From Gammaproteobacteria bacterium (GTDB taxonomy: Bacteria > Pseudomonadota > Gammaproteobacteria > Pseudomonadales > Oleiphilaceae), in contig PDSQ01000008.1 in the NCBI GenBank assembly GCA_002747055.1, forward strand, positions 1 through 45,757: 45,757 nt of DNA. Reading direction: 5' to 3'. Positions 39,354 to 45,757 of the stretch are shown one piece after another. A program made the translations under genes and the position numbers. Each line of letters opens with the position of its first letter. Within the stretch, counting starts at the first letter, position 1. The notes beneath the pieces are model-generated. The model ran no database searches, had not been told where the DNA came from, and saw only the letters and a program-made list of their open reading frames with translations.

Positions 39354-40088
39354 TTAGTCAGATTGGCCAATTCCCGGGCCTGAGACCGGCATTGAGTTAA
39401 CGTTTGCGTTGACTAGTATCTGGCTGGTAATAGCTTTGATTCGGGCGGAAATCTCTTTTATCTGTTGGGTTTTTTCGGGGTACTCCACAGGGCTGCTTCT
39501 CAAGGCTTTCTTGGCTTGTTTCAGATGTGTTTGCGCCGTCACCCTGTCATCATTGGCTAAATAGCTTTCTGATTGCTTCAGGTGGCTCTCGACTTCTATA
39601 TCAAGCTTGAGTTTTTGGGTGTGGTAAATCAGATCGGCACATTTGCCTTTACTGATGCTGCCCATTTTTTCCGTGGCGAGTAGCAGGCGTATCAAGGCGC
39701 TCAATCTGATGTTTGTCGATTTTATTTCAGAGTCGTTTTCAACGGCTTTTTGGATTTCGTTTTTTCTTATTCCGTTTTTATAATTGTCAAGATGATAGGC
39801 CTCCTTGTTGATCTCTTCGTTTATTTCTGTGGCGTTTGGCTTTAATGCGTGTATTCGACTTAAGTAAGCGAGAATTTTTTGCTGGAGAAATAGCAAGATA
39901 TCGTATTCATCGTCTGTTTTAAGCAATGTGCTTTTGATTTCGGATAATTCGTCTATTTTCCTGCGTATTTGCCGTATTTGATTATTCGTGTATCTTATTC
40001 TTTGTTGTTTTTTGTATGCGATTGTACTTAAGCATACAGAAGCGACAAAAACAGCGGTCAATCCAGCGAAGCCAAGCCAATAAAGCAT
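39354..40088 (-). CDS. Uncharacterised membrane-anchored coiled-coil protein (244 aa)
   Basis: The product starts at ATG 40088. It has an N-terminal membrane helix (LYWLGFAGLTAVFVASVCLS) followed by a long helical, charged region with heptad character (~30-215). Most of the protein would lie in the cytoplasm or, if inverted, the periplasm. I do not recognise a family. It lies between fadA and topA, and in Pseudomonas an uncharacterised gene also occupies this slot (from memory). Confidence 0.7.
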   Translation of the reverse strand: MLYWLGFAGLTAVFVASVCLSTIAYKKQQRIRYTNNQIRQIRRKIDELSEIKSTLLKTDDEYDILLFLQQKILAYLSRIHALKPNATEINEEINKEAYHLDNYKNGIRKNEIQKAVENDSEIKSTNIRLSALIRLLLATEKMGSISKGKCADLIYHTQKLKLDIEVESHLKQSESYLANDDRVTAQTHLKQAKKALRSSPVEYPEKTQQIKEISARIKAITSQILVNANVNSMPVSGPGIGQSD

Positions 40089-40182
40089 GTCAGTTGCGTC
40101 ATTCCAGTTGAATTATGTCCAATCTTGACGCTAATTATAGGTGCTTTGTAGTTGATTTTTGTAAAAAATATTTGCCAATTGC

Positions 40183-40211
40183 TTGACCCCTGCGTCACAA
40201 CCCCTTATATA
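40183..40211 (+). promoter_or_regulatory. Sigma70-type promoter of topA
   Basis: TTGACC (40183-40188), a 17-bp spacer and TATATA (40206-40211) lie about 100 bp before the topA start. The discriminator (TGTCGCG) is moderately GC-rich. Confidence 0.6.
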
Positions 40212-40312
40212 TGTCGCGAAGGGCAGAGTTGGCTGTTAATTTCACCAGGCTATAAAAACTGCCAACTTAAAAACTAAATCGCCGAAAAATACTAAACTGG
40301 AAGTAATCTGAT

Positions 40313-42949
40313 ATGGGAAAGTCACTGGTAATCGTTGAGTCACCAGCAAAAGCGAAAACGATTAACAAGTATTTGGGAAACGAGTTTGTTGTCAAATCAA
40401 GTATCGGCCATATAAGAGATTTGCCAACAGCAGGTTCCAAAACTGCTTCGGATCCTAAAGAGAGAGCCAGACAAGCAGCGTTGACCAGAAAAATGACTCC
40501 CGAAGAAAAAGTGAAATACAAGCAAAAAAAGGCGCGGGATCAGTTGGTCAATCGTATGGGGATTGATCCCGACAATGATTGGGCGGCGAATTACCAGATA
40601 TTGCCTGGTAAAGAAAAAGTCGTTGCGGAATTAAAAAAGTTAGCGGAAAAGTCGGATCATATTTATCTGGCAACAGATTTGGATAGAGAAGGTGAGGCGA
40701 TCGCCTGGCATCTTCAGCAATCAATTGGTGGTGATGATGAACGCTATAAGCGGGTCGTATTCAATGAAATAACAAAGAAAGCGATAACCCAGGCTTTCGA
40801 TGATCCCTCTGATCTTGACTACAATCGCGTCGACGCACAACAGGCAAGACGGTTTTTGGACAGAGTGGTGGGTTATATGGTCTCGCCGCTGCTTTGGAGT
40901 AAAATTGCTCGTGGGTTGTCTGCAGGTCGGGTACAGTCTGTGGCGGTTAGATTGATTGTCGAAAGGGAGCGCGAGATAAGGGCGTTTGTGCCCGAGGAGT
41001 ATTGGGAGGTGTTCGCTCAGACCGAGGCCGGGGATAAAAGTCCTCTGAAACTTCAGGTCGTGAAATATGAAAGCAATGCTTTTCGACCCTTGAGTAAGCA
41101 GGAAACCGATGCTCACCTTTCTGCACTCAAAAACGAAAAATTCTCCGTTGCAAAACGGGAAGACAAGCCTACCCGGTCTCGTCCATCCGCTCCGTTCATT
41201 ACCTCCACTTTGCAGCAAGCGGCAAGTACACGGCTCGGCTTCAGTGTAAAAAAAACAATGATGCTGGCACAACGCCTGTACGAAGCGGGCTATATCACCT
41301 ATATGCGAACTGATTCGACCAATTTAAGTGCCGATGCGGTTGTTGCTGTTCGAGAATTCATCAGTGGCACATTTGGCCGAGAGTATTTGCCCGATGCGCC
41401 AAGAGTTTATTCAAGCAAGGCGGGAGCACAAGAAGCGCATGAGGCGATTCGTCCCTCTGACGTATCAATTTCGGCAGGCAATATTAAAGGGCTGGAAAAA
41501 GACGCCGAGAAGCTTTACGAGGTGATTCGTGCACAGTTTATTGCGTGTCAGATGACTGACGCCAGGTTTACCAGTACCACTCTAAGTGTCGTGGCGGGTG
41601 ATTATGAGTTGAAAACCCGCGGCCGAGTAATGTTATTTGATGGTTACTTCAGGGCATTGCCGACATTGATGAAAAAGGACGATGACCTGGCGTTGCCAAA
41701 TGTGAAAAGTGGTGATGTGCTGTTACTCAAGCGTTTGGATCCTAAGCAGCATTTTACCAAGCCATCGCCACGTTTTTCCGAGGCGGCACTGGTAAAAGAG
41801 TTGGAAAAAAGGGGAATAGGCCGACCATCCACTTATGCCTCTATCATTTCCACCATTCAGGATAGAGGCTATGTCCGATTGGAAAACCGTCGGTTCTATG
41901 CTGAAAAAATGGGTGATATTGTCACGGATAGGTTGGTTGAATCGTTCGACGATCTGATGGACTACAGTTTTACTGCCAGGATGGAAGAACTTTTGGATGA
42001 TGTCGCCCGTGGTGAAAAGAACTGGAAAAGACTGCTTGACGAGTTTTATCAAGGTTTCACCACCAAGCTGGTCAAGGCTGAAGCGGCGAATGATGGGATG
42101 CGAGCCAATTTGCCTGTCGAAACCAATATCCCCTGTGAGGTTTGTGGCCGACCAATGCAGATCAGAACTGCCAGTACCGGGGTGTTTCTAGGATGTTCCG
42201 GCTATGCTTTGCCGCCCAAAGAAAGATGTAAGAATACCAAGAACCTGATTCCGGGTGACGATGCCGTGCGAGCTGACGAGGATGATGAGGGAGAATCCAA
42301 GCTTCTTTTGACTAAACATCGTTGTAAAATCTGTGAGACGGCGATGGATAGCTACCTTATTGACGAAAAAAGAAAAATTCATATTTGTGGCAATAATCCA
42401 GATTGTCAGGGCTATGAGGTAGAAGAAGGTGTATTCAAGATCAAAGGGTATGACGGCCCTGTTTTGGAGTGCGATAAATGTGGTTCAGAGATGCAGCTCA
42501 AAACGGGGAGATTTGGCAAGTATTTTGACTGCACCAGTGCCAGCTGTTCGAATACACGCAAACTACTCAAAAATGGCCAGCCAGCGCCACCAAAGATGGA
42601 TCCGGTCGATATGCCTGAACTGGCCTGTGACAAGGTCGATGATCACTATGTTCTGCGTGATGGTGCCAGTGGTATGTTTTTGGCGGCGAGTAAGTTTCCG
42701 AAGAATCGAGAAACCAGGGCGCCTTTACTGGAGGAACTGTTACCTCACAAGCATGAAATAGATCCAAAATACAGTTTTCTTTTTAGTGGGCCCCAGCAGG
42801 ATGGTGTGGGCAATCCATCGGTTATTCGTTTTAGTCGCAAAAACCAGAAACAGTATTTGATGACTGAAGTGGCTGGCAAGGCGACAGGTTGGTCGGCCCA
42901 TTATGAAAATGGTGTTTGGGTCACTCGCCAGGGAAAAAAGAAAAAATGA
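40313..42949 (+). CDS. topA: DNA topoisomerase I
   Basis: TopA relaxes negative supercoils by cutting one strand through a 5'-phosphotyrosine. The 878-residue product has the TOPRIM domain ([32 protein letters not shown]), catalytic Tyr330 in TYMRTDSTN, and [19 protein letters not shown]. Three C-terminal zinc-ribbon repeats begin [18 protein letters not shown] and CDKCGSEMQ, followed by a basic tail ending GKKKK. The length is close to E. coli TopA. The second ribbon is poor in its later ligands ([10 protein letters not shown]). Confidence 0.97.
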   Translation: MGKSLVIVESPAKAKTINKYLGNEFVVKSSIGHIRDLPTAGSKTASDPKERARQAALTRKMTPEEKVKYKQKKARDQLVNRMGIDPDNDWAANYQILPGKEKVVAELKKLAEKSDHIYLATDLDREGEAIAWHLQQSIGGDDERYKRVVFNEITKKAITQAFDDPSDLDYNRVDAQQARRFLDRVVGYMVSPLLWSKIARGLSAGRVQSVAVRLIVEREREIRAFVPEEYWEVFAQTEAGDKSPLKLQVVKYESNAFRPLSKQETDAHLSALKNEKFSVAKREDKPTRSRPSAPFITSTLQQAASTRLGFSVKKTMMLAQRLYEAGYITYMRTDSTNLSADAVVAVREFISGTFGREYLPDAPRVYSSKAGAQEAHEAIRPSDVSISAGNIKGLEKDAEKLYEVIRAQFIACQMTDARFTSTTLSVVAGDYELKTRGRVMLFDGYFRALPTLMKKDDDLALPNVKSGDVLLLKRLDPKQHFTKPSPRFSEAALVKELEKRGIGRPSTYASIISTIQDRGYVRLENRRFYAEKMGDIVTDRLVESFDDLMDYSFTARMEELLDDVARGEKNWKRLLDEFYQGFTTKLVKAEAANDGMRANLPVETNIPCEVCGRPMQIRTASTGVFLGCSGYALPPKERCKNTKNLIPGDDAVRADEDDEGESKLLLTKHRCKICETAMDSYLIDEKRKIHICGNNPDCQGYEVEEGVFKIKGYDGPVLECDKCGSEMQLKTGRFGKYFDCTSASCSNTRKLLKNGQPAPPKMDPVDMPELACDKVDDHYVLRDGASGMFLAASKFPKNRETRAPLLEELLPHKHEIDPKYSFLFSGPQQDGVGNPSVIRFSRKNQKQYLMTEVAGKATGWSAHYENGVWVTRQGKKKK

Positions 42950-42966
42950 TCGAATTTAGTCGCAGG

Positions 42967-42988
42967 GCCGCACTTTGTTGCGGCTTTT
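42967..42988 (+). terminator. Intrinsic terminator after topA
   Basis: GCCGCA-CTTTGT-TGCGGC followed by TTTT, 18 bp after the topA stop. The stem is short but GC-rich. Confidence 0.7.
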
Positions 42989-43005
42989 GCTGGTTTGGTT
43001 CGGGT

Positions 43006-43893
43006 TTAGCTTGAATTGTGGATGTTTTTTCTCAGCCGTTCCAACAGGCTGGATGTGTCCCACCGATTTCCACCCAGGGCTTGAATGTCTGAATAGAACT
43101 GGTCTACCAAAGCGGTGACGGGGAGTGTGCTATTGTTTTTTCTTGCCTCAGCAAGGCAAATTCCGAGGTCTTTTCTCATAAGCTCAACTGCAAATCCGTG
43201 GTTGTACTCGGCTTTGATCATGGTTTTATGGCGGTTATCCATTTGCCAGGATTGAGCTGCCCCCTTGGCAATGACCTCAATTACTTTGGTTGGATCCAGC
43301 TTGGCATTTTCAGCAAAATGCAGTCCTTCTGCCAGCCCTTGAATCAGCCCGGCCAGGGTGATCTGGTTTACCATCTTGGTCAGCTGACCTGCACCACTGG
43401 GTCCCATTAACGTAACTGCCTGAGAATAACAGGCCATTATTTCTTTGCAGTTATCGAAAGCAGACCGTTCGCCACCACACATTGTGGTTAGCCCGCCATT
43501 TATCGCTCCTTGTTCTCCGCCCGAAACCGGAGCATCAATAAAGTATATGTCGAGTGCCTTGGATTTTGCGTAGAGTGTCCTCGCAATTTCAGCTGAAGCT
43601 GTTGTGTGATCTATGAGTGTGGCTTTCTTCGGAATGATAGGTAAAAGACCGTTATCGCCTAGAAACATGTCTACTAATGACTGGTCATCACTCAGGCAGG
43701 ATACGACCACGTCGGCATTTTTCACGGATTCTTTTGCATCTTCACAGGCTGTTCCAGAATAGATTTGACTCCATCGCTTCGCTTTGGCAAATGTCCTGTT
43801 ATAAACCGTGACAGGGTGGTCGCTGTTGGCCAGATGACCGGCCATCGGAAAACCCATCACGCCCAGCCCGATAAATGTAATATTCCTGAGCAT
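43006..43893 (-). CDS. NAD(P)-dependent beta-hydroxyacid dehydrogenase (3-hydroxyisobutyrate dehydrogenase-like)
   Basis: This enzyme family oxidises small beta-hydroxyacids (3-hydroxyisobutyrate, tartronate semialdehyde and relatives). The 295-residue product has the dinucleotide motif FIGLGVMGFPMAGHLA (~6-21), the substrate motif DAPVSGGEQGA (~120) and the catalytic-lysine block GAGQLTKMVNQ (~165-175). Substrate cannot be told from sequence; no valine or glyoxylate pathway gene lies next to it. It is downstream of gltA on the same strand but separated from it by a terminator. Confidence 0.88.
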   Translation of the reverse strand: MLRNITFIGLGVMGFPMAGHLANSDHPVTVYNRTFAKAKRWSQIYSGTACEDAKESVKNADVVVSCLSDDQSLVDMFLGDNGLLPIIPKKATLIDHTTASAEIARTLYAKSKALDIYFIDAPVSGGEQGAINGGLTTMCGGERSAFDNCKEIMACYSQAVTLMGPSGAGQLTKMVNQITLAGLIQGLAEGLHFAENAKLDPTKVIEVIAKGAAQSWQMDNRHKTMIKAEYNHGFAVELMRKDLGICLAEARKNNSTLPVTALVDQFYSDIQALGGNRWDTSSLLERLRKNIHNSS

Positions 43894-43956
43894 ATTTCTT
43901 TCCTCAAAAATGTGGCGACTTGGTTTGAGTGGTAACCTGTGTGCCTGCTTTCAGGC

Positions 43957-43988
43957 AAAAAAAAGAGCCCTGAGTGGCCCTTTTTTTT
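43957..43988 (-). terminator. Intrinsic terminator of gltA
   Basis: On the minus strand AAGGGCC pairs with GGCTCTT (one G.U) around ACTCAG, inside flanking A8 and T8 runs. On the plus strand the G.U becomes an A-C mismatch, so it works best for gltA. It ends 10 bp from the gltA stop. Confidence 0.75.
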
Positions 43989-43998
43989 GAGAATGATG

Positions 43999-45273
43999 CT
44001 ACTTAATCGGGTAATCCCTCTTGGTGTAGCCTGTGTAGAGTTGACGAGGGCGTGCGATACGATAGTCGCCGCTGATCATTTCGTCCCAGTTCGCAAACCA
44101 GCCGACGGTTCGTGACATGGCGAAAATAACGGTAAACATGGATGTTGGTATACCAATTGCTTTGAGAATAATGCCTGAGTAGAAATCAACGTTGGGATAA
44201 AGTTTTTTCTCAACAAAGTATTCATCTTCCAGTGCGATTTTTTCGAGTTTTTGGGCCATTTTCAATAGTGGGTCGTTTTCGAGTCCCAATTCCCCAAGCA
44301 CTTCGTAACAGCATTGCCTCATCACTTTGGCACGAGGGTCGAAATTTCGGTAAACACGATGACCAAAGCCCATTAGCTTGAATGGGTCATTTTTATCTTT
44401 GGCTTTCTTGATGAATTCGAGAATTCTTGACTCATCGCCAATTTCGTTCAGCATGTTAAGTACCGCTTCGTTGGCGCCACCGTGTGCAGGCCCCCACAAA
44501 GCGGCAATCCCTGATGCGATACAGGCAAACGGGTTGGCCCCCGTGGAGCCGGCCAGTCGTACTGTCGAGGTCGAAGCGTTTTGCTCGTGATCGGCGTGAA
44601 GCAGGAATATTTTGTCCATGGCTTTTGCCAATATAGGGTTGACCTTGTATTCTTCACACGGTGTCGCATACATCATGTGTAAAAAGTTTTCTGCGTAATC
44701 CAGATCATTGCGCGGAAATATGAAAGGTTGCCCTATGGAATACTTGTAACTCATGGCAGCAAGCGTCGGCATTTTCGAAATTAATCTGTAAGCGGCGATT
44801 TCCCGGTGTTCTTTGTCCGAGAAATCCATTGTATCGTGGTAAAATGCAGATAATGCACCGACGACACCACACATAATGGCCATCGGGTGAGCGTCTCGAC
44901 GAAAGCCATTAAAAAAGTGCGAGTATTGCTCATGCACCATTGTGTGCCGTTTAACGATAGTGCGGAATTTTTCCGATTCTTCTTTAGAGGGAAGCTCGCC
45001 GTAAAGTAACAGATAGCAGACTTCCAAGTAGTCTGAGTGCTCAGCCAGCTGCTCGATTGGGTAGCCTCTATGCAGCAGAATTCCTTTGTCGCCATCAATG
45101 TATGTAATCTGAGACTCACAGCTTGCTGTAGAAACGAAGCCCGGGTCGTAGGTAAACATTCCCTCCTGGGATAAAGGCCGGATATCGATAACGTCAGGAC
45201 CATCTGTGCCGGCGTATACGGGAAGATCTACAGTATTACCGTACACCGATACCTGTGCAGTTTTTTCAGACAT
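43999..45273 (-). CDS. gltA: Citrate synthase
   Basis: GltA condenses acetyl-CoA with oxaloacetate to start the TCA cycle. The 424-residue product is of the larger gram-negative (NADH-sensitive hexameric) type. It carries [13 protein letters not shown], the catalytic His in [19 protein letters not shown] and [29 protein letters not shown], and the catalytic Asp in PNVDFYSG. The start at ATG 45273 has GGAG 7 nt upstream. In related genomes divergent sdh genes follow; here the window ends before any appear. Confidence 0.97.
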   Translation of the reverse strand: MSEKTAQVSVYGNTVDLPVYAGTDGPDVIDIRPLSQEGMFTYDPGFVSTASCESQITYIDGDKGILLHRGYPIEQLAEHSDYLEVCYLLLYGELPSKEESEKFRTIVKRHTMVHEQYSHFFNGFRRDAHPMAIMCGVVGALSAFYHDTMDFSDKEHREIAAYRLISKMPTLAAMSYKYSIGQPFIFPRNDLDYAENFLHMMYATPCEEYKVNPILAKAMDKIFLLHADHEQNASTSTVRLAGSTGANPFACIASGIAALWGPAHGGANEAVLNMLNEIGDESRILEFIKKAKDKNDPFKLMGFGHRVYRNFDPRAKVMRQCCYEVLGELGLENDPLLKMAQKLEKIALEDEYFVEKKLYPNVDFYSGIILKAIGIPTSMFTVIFAMSRTVGWFANWDEMISGDYRIARPRQLYTGYTKRDYPIK

Positions 45274-45300
45274 GCTGCTCTCCTATTCTGATTGTTCGGA

Positions 45301-45359
45301 AACTAACCGCATTATGACAAATTTATGAAATACAGTCATAAGACTTTAGTCGGTTAGTT
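45301..45359. promoter_or_regulatory. 9-bp inverted repeat flanking the gltA promoter
   Basis: AACTAACCG (45301-45309) and CGGTTAGTT (45351-45359) are perfect inverted copies that bracket the proposed gltA promoter, with centres about 50 bp apart. They could be paired operators or the arms of a cruciform. Confidence 0.45.
45311..45339 (-). promoter_or_regulatory. Sigma70-type promoter of gltA
   Basis: On the minus strand ATGACT (45339-45334), a 17-bp spacer and CATAAT (45316-45311) lie 38 bp before the gltA ATG. Confidence 0.55.
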
Positions 45360-45757
45360 CGATATGTTTTGGATGCCCCCAACAAAATATGCGCAGGCAC
45401 ATGAACCCCATTTCAATTTGCGAAAATAATTAACAACTAATTTATATTTCCGTAGGTTTTGAGAAAAAACCTTAAAAAAATAACAGGGTTTTTTTTCATC
45501 GCATTGCTGTGCGACAGGAACTTCCAAAAGCACTATAAAATGCTGGTATATTTTGTCAATCATTTGCCTGATATAACCTTTCTTAATAAGAATAAATCTC
45601 GATAATTAGGCGAAATGCCATTATTGTTGTTTGATTATTGATCAATTGAAGAGGGGTGCAGGGCAATCGGGCTTAAATCATCCCAATAATTTTAAGCAGG
45701 TATTTATTATCCCAGCCTGCCTTCATTCGTTTCGTTTTTACACCAACCTTGGCTGTT
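45360..45757. other. AT-rich gap to the right edge
   Basis: No complete gene is visible. A hairpin with AAAAAACC / GGTTTTTT arms and a T8 run lies near 45464-45500 and could be a terminator. The last ~85 bp may hold the 3' end of a minus-strand gene, listed separately. Confidence 0.4.
45673..45757 (-). CDS. Possible 3' end of a minus-strand gene (partial)
   Basis: From the right edge a minus-strand frame reads 27 residues (basic, ending NKYLLKIIGMI) to a TAA at 45675-45673. It is too short to identify and could be chance. Confidence 0.2.
   Translation of the reverse strand, partial: TAKVGVKTKRMKAGWDNKYLLKIIGMI

Noticed and set aside
43943..43964. Hairpin GCCTG-CTTT-CAGGC followed by A8 near the gltA 3' end
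   Set aside because: The tract after it on the plus strand is A, and on the minus strand the T run precedes the stem, so it is not a terminator itself. The real one is at 43957-43988.
45354..45563. Minus-strand 69-codon frame upstream of gltA
   Set aside because: It lies in an AT-rich non-coding gap over promoter elements and has no recognisable protein character.

Overview
The window is a stretch of free-living gammaproteobacterial chromosome. The gene order resembles Pseudomonadales/Cellvibrionales-type genomes: queA-tgt-yajC-secD-secF, suhB/trmJ-cysE-iscR-iscS, ndk-rlmN-pilF-rodZ-ispG-hisS-yfgM-bamB-der, and uup ... fadB-fadA ... topA. The assignment rests on protein resemblance and gene order, not on a database search. 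No insertion sequence, prophage, CRISPR array or rRNA operon is visible.

Region by region. Positions 1-3322 (minus) hold the N-terminal ~1,107 residues of a giant repetitive surface protein that runs off the left edge: a LapA-like N-terminal module, a Pro-rich linker, then four ~237-residue repeats. A tRNA-Leu(CAA) follows. From 4.0 to 9.6 kb lie queuosine-tRNA genes and the Sec accessory membrane complex. From 9.7 to 14.0 kb are suhB, trmJ, cysE, iscR and iscS. From 14.2 to 23.9 kb is a dense forward run: ndk, rlmN, pilF, rodZ, ispG, hisS, yfgM, bamB, der. From 23.9 to 28.6 kb, on the minus strand, are long-form pta and a membrane GGDEF-EAL protein. From 28.9 to 31.5 kb are tRNA-Glu(TTC), tRNA-Gly(GCC), small uncharacterised genes and cheV. 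From 31.6 to 43 kb are uup, a universal stress protein, two uncharacterised envelope/secreted proteins, fadBA and topA. The right end has a beta-hydroxyacid dehydrogenase and gltA, both minus.

The two strongest oddities are in otherwise ordinary housekeeping blocks. (1) The isc operon is reduced to iscR-iscS. ndk-rlmN-pilF follow directly where iscU-iscA-hscB-hscA-fdx-iscX are normally found, and IscS itself lacks the C-terminal tail that docks IscU. IscR keeps its cluster ligands and a good type-1 IscR box still overlaps the promoter. (2) The suhB-position protein aligns end to end with SuhB, but the metal-binding WVIDPLDGTTNF motif has become WVIHPILNPLAF. It should be catalytically dead, which would leave only the RNA-polymerase/antitermination role.

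Other points of interest are the absence of a dialanine LapG-type site in the visible adhesin N-terminus, a tandem GTAC-headed pyrimidine-rich repeat in the ndk leader, an intrinsic terminator between yajC and secD, and paired palindromes or inverted repeats upstream of fadB and gltA. I do not see a multi-gene system that I would call undescribed.
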